DNA of 64,000 nt, taken from Stenogyne calaminthoides (taxonomy: Eukaryota; Streptophyta; Magnoliopsida; Lamiales; Lamiaceae). Position numbers and translations under genes: made by a program. The stretch covers positions 24,233,916-24,297,915 of the forward strand of contig JBBCBC010000017.1 in NCBI GenBank assembly GCA_037126765.1, in the 5' to 3' direction. Position 1 is the first letter of the stretch. Each line of letters opens with the position of its first letter. Under the pieces are notes generated by a model. The model made no database searches. It saw only the letters and a list, made by a program, of their open reading frames with translations, and had not been told where the DNA came from. Positions 21,726 to 33,425 of this stretch are shown one piece after another.

Positions 21726-21734
21726 GCGTTAACG

Positions 21735-22923
21735 GGATATTGTTTTTCACCAAGAGCCTTCATCATGAAGGTATTTAACAACCAATCTTTAATGGACTGC
21801 ATTAACGGGATATTATTTTCCAAAATCCATATGTCATCGACATACATGATTATGAAAACAATATTCTTCCCGTTGCGTTTACAATAAACACAAGGATCTT
21901 CCGAGTTTCTGATGAAGTCAAAAAAAACTTGATAGCTTCATCAAATCATATATTCCAACTCCTAAAAGCTTGCTTCAATCCATATATGGATCTCTTTAGC
22001 TTGCATACTAGATTAGAATTCAGCTTAGATATAAAACCTTCCGGTTGAGTCATAAACACTTCCTTATCAATGTCTTCATTGAGGAAAGCTATTTTGACGT
22101 CCATCAGCCAAATCTCATAATCATAGTGTGCTGGTATCGCAAGTAAAATTCGAATGGACTTGATCTTTACAACTGGTGAGAACGTCTTGTCACAGTCAGT
22201 GCTTTCACATTGACTATAACCATTCGTTACCAACCTAGCTTTGTAGGTTTGTACTTTGCCATGTGCATCAGTCTTACGCTTGAAGACTCATTTGCAACAT
22301 ATGGGTCTAACCCCTTTAGGTAACTCAACCAAGTCCCAGACTTGATCGGTGTACATCGAGTCCATCTCAGATTTCATGGCTTCATGCCACTTCCCTGAAT
22401 CAATATCTGATATTGCTTCAGAATAAGTATTAGGACCGTCTTTATCCGGTATGTCCCTATTATCGAGTTCCTCCAAGAGGTAACTGTATTTAATGAGCGG
22501 ATTATGATTCCTAATTGACTTACGGAGCTGTGGTTGTGCAAGCTGTACATTCTGATCATGAAAATTTTGTGGTTCATCGATTTTATCAATGTCCGAAGAG
22601 TCCTCAAGAGCTACACTTTCAAATGCCTCTTGGGTGGGAGTTTGAACTATGTTGTTCTCATTCAGTCCACTTGGAGGTTTTTGCACTGGCAAGCATACTC
22701 CATATACGCTCTCACTAGCTGAAAGACGATCACCTAGTGTAAGACTCCCACCTTGAAAGTTGCTGAATGCTCCCACTGATTCTTTGTCATGTTGCTTTGA
22801 TAAGATACCAGTCTCTTTGTTAATTTGTGGTTCTTGAATTTCTTCAAGTTCTATCAGCTTACGACCTTGTTCCTTAAAGACATAGTCTTCTTCGAGGAAC
22901 TTGGTCTGCCTAGAAACAATCAC
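21735..22923 (-). pseudogene. Copia A reverse transcriptase and INT-RT linker
   Basis: The linker (22923-22288) begins with SRQTKFLEEDYVF, is Glu/Gln-rich, and leads to the RT start QVWDLVELPKGVRPI. RT continues in a second frame (22233-21946) with DVKIAFLNEDIDKEVFMTQP and VCKLKRSIYGLKQ. The catalytic YVDD lies at about 21838-21849 in a third frame and is intact. The text stops matching B near 21730. Polymerase function is lost through frame changes and truncation. The same proteins in B (53781-54497, 51141-51639) are of similar quality. Confidence 0.82.
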
Positions 22924-23036
22924 TAATTATTTCTCAGGTAGATAGAAGTAATATCCTTTAGTTTCCTAATGATATCCCACAAAGTAACCCTTTTCACCTT
23001 TGGATTCCAACTTGTCGGTAAGCATCCTTTTCACAA

Positions 23037-23800
23037 TTACGGAGCAACCCCATGTTTGATATGTGTTAAAGTTGGCTTCTTGCCACACCATAGTTCATAT
23101 GGTGTATGCTCAACCGATCTAGATGGAATCCTATTCAGAATGTAAATTGAGTTTTGTAATGCGTATCCCCATAAGAATGTCGAAAGAGAGGAGAAGCTCA
23201 CCATGTCTAACGGGGTTCGGTTTCTCCTCTCGGACACACCGTTCATCTGAGGTGTTCCGGGAGGAGTCCATTGTGATTGGATTCCATGTAACTTCAAGTA
23301 ATCAGTGAATTCATGGCTAAGGTATTCACCTCCTCGACCTGATCGAAGAGTCTTGATACTCTTACCAAGTTGCTTCTCTACTTCAGCCTTAAACTCTTTG
23401 AATTTCTCAAACGATTCTAATTTGTGTTTCATAAGATACACGTATCCGTATCTTGAGAAATTATCAGTAAAAGTGATGAAGTATCCAAAGTGACCCCTAG
23501 CTAGAGTGGGCAATGGTCCACAAACATCGTTGTAGATCAACTCTAGAACTTCTTTGGCATGCACCCCTTCCCAGAAAAGGGTCTGTTGATCATCTTGCCC
23601 ATGAGATAAGATTCACAATCTCCATAAAACTCACAGTCGAATGGGGTTAAGTTGTCTAACTTTCTTAACCTTACAATTCTTTTCTCGTTTACATGATCAA
23701 GTTCTTTAATGCCATAAGTAAGTCGGGTTTTCAAGATTATTAAGTTTGAGTTTTTTATTTTGTATATTAAGAACATCATATTCATAATGCAACAAGTACA
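23037..23800 (-). pseudogene. Copia A integrase
   Basis: The GAG-pre-integrase part (23785-23543) is poorly kept and ends MINRPFSGKG. The core at 23564-23037 begins MHAKEVLELIYNDVCGPL, containing the first Asp. The second catalytic block reads LRSGRGGEYLS where active copia elements have LRSDRGGEY, so the second Asp is Gly. Glu is present in NGVSERRNRT. The segment FLWGYALQNSIYILNRIPS then leads to the linker. Compared with B, a deletion of about 15 codons lies after RRNRT. Confidence 0.83.
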
Positions 23801-23880
23801 TGTTGCGAGTAATAGAAAGAACTAAATGACAATCATTAAGTTCTAATCTAAAACCAAAGGTAAGTCTAACACATAAGTCC

Positions 23881-24159
23881 TCACACGTTCAGTAGCAACC
23901 CTTGCTCCATTTCCACGTGTAAGACGACTTCACCCGGCCTAACTGTCCTAAGACACATGAGCCCCTTCACATTAGTACAAATGTGAGAGCCACATCTGGT
24001 ATCTAATACCAAGCAGTTAGCGCTATTAGTGGACATGTTTATCTTAATAACAAACATACACGTTCTAGTGCTAGAAGCACCCAGTGCCTTCTTTTCAGCA
24101 ACCAGAACCTTACAGTCCTTCTTCCGGTGCCCTCTAATACTTACAAGAGAGGCACACAT
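23881..24159 (-). pseudogene. Copia A protease region
   Basis: The open frame MCASLVSIRGHRKKDCKVL contains a degraded zinc knuckle end (GHRKKDC) followed by the retropepsin site LDTRCGSHICTNVKGL, where active relatives have LDTGCGSH. The active-site Gly is Arg, so the protease is probably inactive. Confidence 0.72.
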
Positions 24160-24800
24160 CCTTGTCTACCCACTCCTTCTTTTGAACACCATCTTAGTGA
24201 TAGTGAACTCAAAAGTCTTGAGCACGTTGTTAAGTTCAGGCATGGTGGCATTAGTCTTGTTCATATTGTAGTTCACAATGAAGCTAAAATATGAATCCGA
24301 GACCGATTGGAGGATAGCATAAATGAAAACGTCGGTCTTTTAGCTCAAAGCCTAAATTACCAAGTTTCTCAATTAGGCATATCATCTTAAGCACATGAGG
24401 TGAAACATCCCCTTTTTCAGCTAACCGACATCTGAATAGATCTCTCATCATTTTATAAATCTCAAAACAAGATTCAAAATCAAAGAGATCCTTTAGATTC
24501 TTGAGCATCTCGAAAGGACCCATTTTCTCATGTTGCCTTAAGTGATTCGGGAGTCATGCCGAGCAACATCACACACTACGTCTGGGAAGTTTCCTTTTGA
24601 TGCTTATTCTGAGTTGCTACGTCAAATGTAGCTGTCTCAAGAAACTAGCTGCAGGGGTAACAGGGATTGGCGTGTCCAACACATACTCAATTTTTTCTTG
24701 CCTTAGCACCAAACACATATTTTGGTGCCAGTCTAGAAAATTTGGCCTAGCCAATTTTGTTTGTTTCCAAAACACATCTCAATAACAGTTATACATTTCA
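24160..24800 (-). pseudogene. Copia A gag
   Basis: A UBN2-type gag recovered across frames. The open frame 24523-24284 begins MGPFEMLKNLKDLFDFESCF and has AEKGDVSPHVLKMICLIEKLG, typical of copia gag. Upstream, N-terminal fragments with NWL and KKKLSMC patterns lie at 24790-24560, with several stops. Gag would form the capsid. Confidence 0.68.
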
Positions 24801-26608
24801 ACTAACCAAGAGAAATAAAATAAAATGAGAATTAAACACATAATTATTATGATCAATATTCAGCAATCAAAATAAACATGGTCTTTCTTTTGTGTTTATT
24901 TTGTCTCCATTATTTTCACATACTTAACGACCTCATCGGAAAAGTACGAATTTATATCGAATATAAATTATAATGGACTAGGATCCACATTACTACTATC
25001 ATAATCCCATCGAGGGCTGATCATTACAATAGCATAACTGGTAGGTCTCTAAACTAATTGCAAACTGCAATTCCTAGTTTGTCAAACCTAGTTCGACTGA
25101 TGTCCCTTACCCTTTGTTCCCCGCGAGGGCTAGCGAAACAAAGTTAAGTTGGTTTACAACCATCAAGCGGCGACATTACATGTCCTTATAAAAGTCCCGT
25201 TAGATGTAGATCCGAGCAAAAGACGAGGGTCTTTAAGTACTCATTGGAACGAAATCTCCGGTTTACTTTGAATTTTGATGGAAGACATCTTATCAAGTTA
25301 ATGAGAAAACCATATTTTAGTGAGGAACGTTTTAAAGGTGGGGTATTAATTGCTTAATAGAGATCCAACATGTTAATCTAAGTCACATTTGAGCAATTAC
25401 GGGCGCCGCCTACTCAAACATGACATATACGGACTAGCAAATATTTGGGCACCGTCTACCCAAGCATTTAATACGGTCCGATAAATATTGGGCGCTGCCT
25501 ACCGAAACAGTTATGATGCAGACTTAAATTCCGTTAACTAATTCAAACGAGTAAACAAGTTAACAGTGGGTTTTAATAAACCTTTTAGAAAATCAAAATT
25601 TAAATTCATTTTAAAAAAATCAATTTTAAGATTATTAAATATGATTAATCCAATTAATCGTCTTGGTCCAACCAATTTTAATTTCAGAATTAAATTAAAT
25701 AAAATAACAAAATTTAAAATTTAATTATTTTATTTTCGGGGGGTCAGGTGCAATTTCTAAAATTTGTACTTGGAGGGTCTGTCTCAAATCGAATTTGCAA
25801 AACAACCCTCCTACATCATCACCCTTCCAATCAAATCCAATCCGACCAAAATTCCCAAATTTTCCAAATCTCAAATTAATCGTTTCATCATCATTTTCAA
25901 TAGACAATTAATCTAATTAATCGAACCAAGAACCAAAACAGAAAATCCAAATTTAGTTCAAGCAATGAGAAAGACGAAGTAGGTGATGAAGCGATGTGAG
26001 CGACTCGTCGCCTAGAACGATTGAGGTGGAAGGGGCGCGCGGCCCCTTGGTCGAAACTGGTTCGAAACCAAATCGAAAATAGAGGAAGACGATCGAGTCG
26101 GCGGCGCGCCGCCACTAATTTGTCTCATTCCGGTGGCGTGCCGCCATGAGACGTATGGATACATACACCCAGGCCAAGCCTCGAAAATGCACATGCAACA
26201 GGACTCAAAATCAGAACGAATCGGTGGCGAACCGCCTCGAATTGAACCGAGCAGAGGGTGGCGCACCACTGTGAAAAAAGGCAGAACAAAAGTGTCTCGA
26301 AGACGATTCACAAAGCATCGGAGTCGCAATTGGCACAGCGGGCTTCCACACGCGTCGCGAGGCACGTCGCCTAGCTCCGGCCTTCAACGACGCGGCGTAG
26401 CACCGCCGGTTGAAAGGGGTGTGTGCAGCGCTGCGGTGAATACTCAAAGGGGAAACCCTAATTTTTGGACGAAGGGGATGAAGCCGAGCGATGAAATAAA
26501 ACAACAGAGGGTGAGATTTTCGTACAACAAAATCGTGCCCCAGGTTTTAATAAAAAAAAAAATTATTTTTAATTAAAACCAATTTTAATATGCAATTAAA
26601 AACAAGAG
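24801..26608 (-). other. Long leader of copia A
   Basis: About 1.8 kb between gag and PBS without a recognisable gene. It contains a three-unit minisatellite (25401-25530) and a GC-rich segment (about 25990-26450) dense in CG. Open frames at 26012-26365 and 26133-26576 lie in this GC-rich part on opposite strands and look like by-products of composition. Confidence 0.5.
25401..25530. repeat. Minisatellite, three units of about 45 bp
   Basis: Units begin GGGCGCCGCCTACTCAAACA (25401), GGGCACCGTCTACCCAAGCA (25447) and GGGCGCTGCCTACCGAAACA (25490), each followed by an AT-rich half. Confidence 0.75.
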
Positions 26609-26626
26609 CCTGAAGCTCTGATACCA
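26609..26626 (-). other. Primer binding site of copia A
   Basis: The minus strand reads TGGTATCAGAGCTTCAGG immediately inside the LTR, complementary to initiator tRNA-Met. It faces left, opposite to the PBS at 21020. Confidence 0.8.
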
Positions 26627-26627
26627 A

Positions 26628-28221
26628 TATTGGAATTTAGAGGCACGTAAACACGTAATACATGCACAGCGGAATTAAATAGTTCACCAACAACGAACAT
26701 ATAATTGCATAAACGATTACAAATAAACATAACAAGAAATCTTACAGTAATTCAAGACCAGATTTCTCAACTATGGTTTCCACGTAATCCCCGTTTACAG
26801 ACTTGCACAGATTTGCCAGCGTTGAATCCCGAGATGAATTTGCAAGGGAAACTCTAGATTTTATGGAGAGAATTTGAACAACCATATTATGGATTCCTAA
26901 GAGCTCATATATATAGGAGAGACCCAGCTTAAATCTTAAGCTAACCTGATTAGGAAATAAAATCCTTAATCTTTATTTTAATAAATCTCTTAGATTTATT
27001 TCCGACATATAAAATCTCTACGGATTTAATTCCCATATATGTCAAATCTCTACGGATTTGATTCCATATATATTAAATCCTATAATAATATTCCATATAT
27101 TATTATAGGAAATCCTATTTAATTAAATCCAATTTAATTAAATATTAATAATAATTAATTTAAAATTAATCTATTATTAATTAATTCTCCATAAATTAAA
27201 TATTAAATCCAATTTAACATTTAATCAACCAACTATAATCTGTAAAAGGGAACTACTTGTTGTATGACCCATAGGCCCTCATATATCGAGCGATCAGTCA
27301 AACTAACGGTCTTAATTGAACCCTAGACATTCAGACATTCTCAATATATTAGGTACGTTGCGAGAAACGTGCAACTACCTGTAACTGAAACATGGGCTAT
27401 TACTATTTCCTCCTTTCATTCGGGAATACTCGATTATGTCTTGAATATGATGAAGTGCCTATTCAAATAACTTAATCATATTATCTTTAATCACTAATTG
27501 ATCATGTATGTCACACTTAGCCACAAAGTCTAAGTTGACATGCATTGGCCGATGTCATTGATCCAATTATGATGAGAAGATGAGTATTCTCTCTAAATCC
27601 ACATTGAGGAATGAATCTTATTCTTGGCTCAACTACAACGCACATGCACTTCGTGATGAACTCAATCTAAGCCACATATACCCATAGACTGGTGCAAGCG
27701 TCGGTCATATTCAAAGTTCATCACTCCACACATGTCGTGCGTATTGACCTCAAGTGAAAGGAGTATTGCATCGCTCCCACTAACCAAGACACTCGTAGAC
27801 ATATATAGTGGAAATACATTAAAAGGTTTCTCGGATGGGTATACCAATACCCTCTAAGGTATTTGTGCATCCATCATGAGATACCTAGTATCTCGTAGTA
27901 AGTGAGATCTTACTACACTCTGTAAGAGTATGATGCAGATCGCACACCAATCTCCATTGCATCATCAATATCCCACTCTTGATGATCCTTGATCGGGGCT
28001 ATTTGAGAATCATGCTTAATTCATCTGAGTTCTCACAACCTCAATGACAACAATGACTCATGAGAACACTTGTATGAATAAATGCAAACAATCAAACATA
28101 ATATTCTAACAAGTGTTTTTCCATACATTAATATTAATTGAACTATAATATTAAATCGAACTGAATATCATCGAGTATTATGTCCTTACAATAGATTGTT
28201 TCTAGGACACTAACACTAACA
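26628..28221 (-). repeat. Copia LTR A (5' LTR, minus orientation)
   Basis: A 1594-bp LTR of the same family as 43672-45272 and as the inverted copy at 19454-21018. The plus strand reads TATTGGAATTTAGAGGCACG at one end and GGACACTAACACTAACA at the other. Its terminal TATTGG, instead of TGTTGG, is shared with LTR A'. A TATA-like CTATATATATGAG lies on the minus strand near 26905-26918. Confidence 0.8.
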
Positions 28222-28572
28222 CTAAGACTGTAGAAGCTCGATTCCTCAAGAATTTATGGAAGAGAAATGATGGATAGTTAGTTTACAAATTTTTTTTGAA
28301 AAGAAATTAAAAGAATATGAAGAAGAGTTCTTTACTTGTTCTTGGTGGAAATAGGTTTGATCTTCAAGAGGGAGTTTGGACTTGATGAAGATGATGAGCT
28401 CGATGATGATGATGATAAACTTGACAATGGTGATGATGAACTTGTTGATGAGCTTTAATGATGGTGGTGGATGAAGGATGGTGATGAAAGGGAGGAGATG
28501 AAGAGAGTGAAAATTAGCAGAGCTTGGGCGTGTTATTCATTTGGTGTGTACATATAGAGGTGGATGAGAGGG
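28222..28572. other. Unique island between LTRs, GAT-rich, possible host remnant
   Basis: Not similar to any element in this window. On the plus strand there is an open stretch with a strongly acidic end, GLDEDDELDDDDDKL, ending ELVDEL before TAA near 28458. It has no start codon, so it could be the tail of an exon. On the minus strand the same DNA is CT/CA-rich with a TATATG box, like a plant 5' leader. It cannot be decided which, if either, is real. Confidence 0.35.
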
Positions 28573-28865
28573 TGTTGGGAGATGAATTTGATATATAAAG
28601 AAAAGATTTTGATTAGATCTCAAAACCCCTGAGTATGACATGTTCAGAATGATCTAAGGTAGATTAGAATACAGGTCTCAGTATAGTTAGTTCAGGAAAT
28701 ATCTGCAAAATGTATAGTCAACAAATATCTCTGAGTGTATAAGTTAGACATACTAAGGGGGAACTCAACAAGATGACTAAAATATCTGAAGACTCAGAAG
28801 ACTTCAGATGAACCTGAATCCAGATCGTCCTAAGGACTCAAATCAACCTGAAGACCTGAAGACCT
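28573..28865 (+). repeat. 5' LTR of copia C, left piece
   Basis: Begins TGTTGGGAGATGAATTTGAT, resembling the start of the solo LTR at 51664 (TGTTGGGATATTTTAG). It has an AAGGGGGAACTC tract at 28752-28763. It is split by element D, whose TSD GACCT is 28861-28865, and resumes at 38141. The joined LTR would be about 1790 bp and ends CCAACA at 39642, matching the TGTTGG start. Confidence 0.72.
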
Positions 28866-30695
28866 TGTTGGGGAATAAGTTGCACAGATCTATTCGGGAT
28901 GAATATTTAAATACAAATTTAATTCTTATAATTATTACTAGCATGAATTAATCCTATATTAATTCAAATAATAATTCAACAACATATCATGCATATAATT
29001 AATTCACGTAAATCCTACGCATGCGGAATTCTACGAGTTTACGTGAACGTACCTCTTGGGACGGCAATGGTCTGGCTGATTAGACTCACCAAAAGAAATT
29101 CCCAAGTATTCCCTTAATCCTTGCTCAACTATCTGGTAGTAGGACACTTGCGAACAATTAACAAAAGGAAAATAAATTATGTTGCACCACCTTTGTGGAT
29201 TTATTAATTTTTCCAGCACATGAAATTGTACTTGGGAATGAAAGAGTCATCCCCTATTTATAGAGCATAAGTGGTCAAAATTTTTGGGATAAAACAATGT
29301 GGGAAAATCTATTTTTAAATCTCCAAGAAATCTTGAATATATCTCCTATATTCTTTTTCCCATAATTATAATATTCCACAAAATCCCACCTACTCTTTGT
29401 TATGGAGTATATTTCGAAAATTATAGGGCAAGATTCCAAGATTTGGATCTTCTTGAATTTATGAGATATTCTTGTATTTCAAAAAATACATATCTTCCAT
29501 AATATCTTTTCAAGAAAATCTTTCTTTCCCTTAATTATCAAAATTTTTGAAATTTCTCTATGGATAACTAAGTGAGAGATTTCTTGAATTTAATGAGATA
29601 ATCTTGTATTCCAAGAATACATATCTTCATTCCATAACAAAATTCAAAGAAAATCTTTCTCCCCTTTTATCCATAAATTTCGAAATTAATGAGAAAAAAT
29701 AAGCAATAATATTTATTTTATTTTAAACATCTTTTTCAGTTATTGGACTATATGTTGGGCTACATAGGGGGCCTTTAGGAGAGTTAAGATTGGACCTTCC
29801 AATGGATCTTGAATTATCAATATTGAGCCACAATATTATTCAAGCCCATAAATATTAATTAATCCCACTACATAATTAATATTGCACTATCCATCTTAAC
29901 CCATATTACAGTCAATATGGCTCCCGGTTATTATTTCCCGTGTTTAAGATTATCTAGCCCATCAATTAATTCAAGCCACTGAAATAGCTTTCCATTGATT
30001 AATATCTTTTGTCCTTGGTCAAGGAACGGTTTAACATTATTATCCATATCAGAAACTAATTCCACTTGCAAGATTTGGTATGATAAAGCTTATGAACCTC
30101 CCAAGGGGGCTAATCGAACAAGCGTACTTGGACACGATTCTCCGTATTAAATCTTAGCAATCACATGTGACCAATAATATTGCCCAAGATAAAAAGTATT
30201 GAATCTCGTTGATTCTCTACCCATGATAAGTCAAAACAATAGTTACCAACCACACGTGATCCTATTTAAGGAACGAAGATTAAGAAATAACGAACCACTG
30301 AGGTCTAATTCTTCCTTGTTCCGTTCTGAAGAATTTGTCCTCCTGTAGGTCCTATTCAGTGCATCAGTTATGCACTAGTGTAATCTCTTGGTCAAGACAA
30401 GCCAATCCGAGCCTTACACTTCAACCTTTCACGATGGGTTGTTCATTTCCATCTAGGTCGTGAATGACGTACTTTTAGTTACAAGGGACTGTTAATTTAA
30501 TTTTCTGTGATCTGGTATCACTAAATTAACTACAATGTAACACGTACGATTTATTGAACAGTTATGCAGTAAATATATGTAACATTCAATGATATTTAAA
30601 GCATCAGTGATAAACAATTTATTTCAGTAAATAAGTCCGAAATTCAGATTTGATTATACAAAGTAAAAAGCATACTTTCCAGTATAATCCCAACA
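28866..30695 (-). repeat. LTR of element D (3' LTR)
   Basis: 1830 bp. The plus strand reads TGTTGGGGAATAAG at one end and TATAATCCCAACA at the other. A TATAAATA box lies on the minus strand at 29255-29262. A relative sits at 18836-19453. Confidence 0.92.
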
Positions 30696-30697
30696 AT

Positions 30698-30709
30698 CTC
30701 CCACTTATA
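30698..30709 (-). other. Polypurine tract of element D
   Basis: The minus strand reads AAGTGGGAGATT just before the 3' LTR. The same tract borders LTR B at 45273-45285. Confidence 0.75.
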
Positions 30710-30812
30710 CTCAAAGTCTGGTTTTAAGTATACTACAACATGTCTCGTGTAGTTCCTAATTTGTGACATCTAATGTCACCTACACGAACCTAATAATTTC
30801 TCCCACTTATAC

Positions 30813-31718
30813 TCAAAGCAGATTGGCAACGGTCTTGACACCCATTCCTTCCACATGTCTCTCGAATGTATTCAGAGGCAGACCCTTTGTGAATGGATCT
30901 GCTAGGTTGTCTTCTGACGCTATCTTTGCCACATCTATATCTCCTCTCTTAACGATGTCTCGTATAAGATGGTATTTCCTTTCAATGTGTTTGCTGGCTT
31001 TGTGGGCTCTTGGTTCCCTTGAATTTGCAACTGCTCCGACATTGTCACAATAAACAGTGATTTTGTTGGGTAAATTCGGAACCACATTCAAGTCCACTAG
31101 GAAGTTCTTGAGCCAAACCGCTTCTTTCGCTGCCTCACAAGCAGCTACATATTCGGCTTCCATGGTAGAATCTGCGACGCATTTCTGCTTGACGCTTCTC
31201 CATGTCACGGCTCCTCCCCCCATGCAAAACACACTACCGGAGGTAGATTTTCTGGAGTCTATGTCTGATTGGAAATCCGAGTCCGTGTAGCCGATGGGGA
31301 TTGGACTATCTGACTGATAAATTAACATTCTATCCCGAGTTCTTTTTAGATACTTCAGAATGTTTTTAACTGCCGTCCAATGTTCTTTCCCCGGGTTACT
31401 TTGATATCTTGCCACCATGCCAACGGCAAAGCAGATATCCGGTCTCGTACACAGCATTGCATACATAAGGCTTCCGACAGCCGAAGCATAAGGAATGCCT
31501 CTCATGTCATCTATCTCCTTTTGAGTCTTAGGGCACATTTTCTTGGATAGATGGATTCCATGTCTGAAAGGTACGAAGCCTTTCTTGGAATCTTGCATGC
31601 TGAATCGTTTCAAGACAGTGTCTATGTATGAAGTTTGCGATAAGCCTATCATCCTTTTCTTGCGATCTCGAGTGATCTTGATCCCAAGGATGTGTCCGGC
31701 TTCCCCTAAGTCCTTCAT
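30813..31718 (-). pseudogene. Copia D RT C-terminus and RNase H
   Basis: A 301-codon open frame, the best preserved of the element. It begins MKDLGEAGHILGIKITRDRK, the block after the RT active site, and continues with QTSYIDTVLKRFSM and GSLMYAMLCTRPDICFAV. RNase H follows, with GYTDSDFQSD, DSTMEAEYVAACEAAKEAVW, VYCDNVGAVA and HIERKYHLIRDIVKRGDI, then LADPFTKGL near the end. The acidic residues of RNase H appear intact. Confidence 0.92.
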
Positions 31719-32289
31719 ATCAAACTGTTTTGAAATCCATGCCCTTACGCCCCGATAACACCTTTACATCGTTCCGATGATCGTAATGTAAATCTCACGA
31801 TAGTACTAAGAATACCAATGTAGTTCCCAACTTGTTTTGATCGAACCCATAAGACTTTATAACATGATCAAAACATTGGCTCCAAGCTCTGGATGCTGTT
31901 TGAGTCCGTAAATGGACTTCATGAGCTTACAAACTAGGTGTTTTTGGCCTTTTTCAATGAAGCCTTGGGGTTGTTGCATATAGATCTCTTCATCAAGACT
32001 TAGTTAAGGAAAGCCGTCTTGACATCCATTTGCCGATTTCAAAGTCGAGATCTTAAAGAATCGATAAGAGAATTCGGATGGACTTAAGCATGACTACGGG
32101 CGAAAAAGTTTCCTCATAATCGATCCCTTCTTTCTGAGTATAACCTTTCGCCACGAGTCTTTCTTTGACGGTTTCCACCTTCCCGTCCGGTCCTCTTTTT
32201 CTCTTATACACCCACTTGCAACCAATGGGTTTGACCCCATTAAGTGGTTCGACTAGCTCCCACACTCTGTTATGAAACATAGAACCCAT
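31719..32289 (-). pseudogene. Copia D reverse transcriptase, YVDD destroyed
   Basis: The N-terminal part is open at 32289-32053 with NRVWELVEPLNGVKPIGCKW and LVAKGYTQKEGIDYEETFSP. It breaks near 32053, where DVKTAFLN-like text continues with frame changes to 31740. At the expected catalytic position (about 31790-31810) no YVDD is present in any frame; the text carries an in-frame TGA and several substitutions. Polymerase activity is therefore lost. Confidence 0.83.
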
Positions 32290-33425
32290 TTCGGCTTTTC
32301 ATTCTTTGTTTGCCAAGAACACCGTGATCCTTGTCTTGGATTGCCTCATCATATGTCCATGGGTCTGATTCGTCTTGTCCGGGAATCAAGTCCGAGGACT
32401 CTCCTATTCCCATGAATCTCTCGGGCAGTTTCACAACCCTCCCACTACGACGGGGTTCTGGTTGTGTAAGTGTGTCGTTTGGTATGTCATCTTGTACAGT
32501 TGGCATTGAGGCTAGCCCCCTTAGCTCATTTAAGGTAATCTCACTTCTGGGTCTTCTTTCGTTCATATAGTCTTCTTCCAAAAATCTAAAGTGGGTGCTT
32601 ATTACCACCTTTTGATCTTCAGGACCATAGAACATACACCCTTTTGTTCCCTCGGGGTATCCCACAAACAACCTTAATTCTGATCGAGGATCCAATTTTC
32701 CGGCTTCCTTGTCCAACACGAGGGCGGACACCCCCAAATCCTCATGTGTCTCATACTAGGCTTGCGGGTCCACAATTCTTTGTGAGTTTTGGGAACCGAT
32801 TTGGATGGCACCAAGTTCAGAATGTAGGCTGCTGTCTCCAAGGCATAACCCCAGAACGACTTGGGAAGATCCGCATAACTCATCATAGATCTAACAATTT
32901 CCCAAAGAGTTATGTTTCTTCGCTCTGCAACCCCATTTTGTTGAGGGGTTTAAAGATGCGATGGTGAGATGCAATCCCTTCATCAGATAAGTAGTTCAAA
33001 AACTCATCGCTGAGGTATTTTCCTCCACGATCAGATCGTAGAGACTTGATACGTTTTTCCCTATGATTCTCTGCTTGAGCCTTAAATTCTTTGAATTTCT
33101 CAAAGATCTCAGATTTATGCTTCATAAGGAAAATATAACCGTACCTTGAGTAATCATCAATAAAAGTGACAAAATACTCATAACCTCCTCTTGCTTTGGT
33201 TGACATTGGACCACATACATCTGTGTGAACGATTTCTAACACTTCTTTGGCTCTATTCCCCTTGGCTCCAAATGCCCTCTTGGTCATTTTACCCTCCAAA
33301 CATGATTCGCAGGTTGGAATTGGTTCAACTTGGAGAAACTCCAGTGAACCATCTTTCACCAACCTTTGGATCCTCTTTAGATTTATATGACCTAATCTTA
33401 GATGCCATAGAAGTGTCTCGTTCAC
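32270..33425 (-). pseudogene. Copia D integrase and linker
   Basis: A zinc-binding segment, LWHLRLGHINLKRIQRLVKD with CESCLEGK, is followed by the core: Asp in IVHTDVCGP, Asp in SLRSDRGGKYLS. The open frame 33425-32910 ends just after, where QQNGVAERRN would follow: the sequence changes frame near 32940 (KMGLQSEE). The core resumes at 32886 with SYADLPKSFWGYALETAAYI. The linker to RT is open at 32737-32270 with GCMFYGPEDQKVVISTHFRF and the Pro/Arg-rich EPRRSGRVV. Catalytic Asp residues are conserved and the Glu lies in the frameshifted part. Confidence 0.87.

Larger units (their letters stand above)
21726..26626 (-). mobile_element. Copia element A body (minus strand), 3'-truncated
   Basis: Decayed Ty1/copia element read from right to left: PBS (26626-26609), leader, gag, protease, integrase, reverse transcriptase. 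It ends inside RT at about 21726, so RNase H, PPT and 3' LTR are missing; their place is taken by the inverted A' LTR and leader. Its 5' LTR is 26628-28221. Closest relative is element B (43672-55029), which matches through integrase and RT. Confidence 0.8.

Noticed and set aside
26012..26576. Open frames in the GC-rich leader of copia A
   Set aside because: Same reason: composition-driven, on opposite strands, with no recognisable domain.
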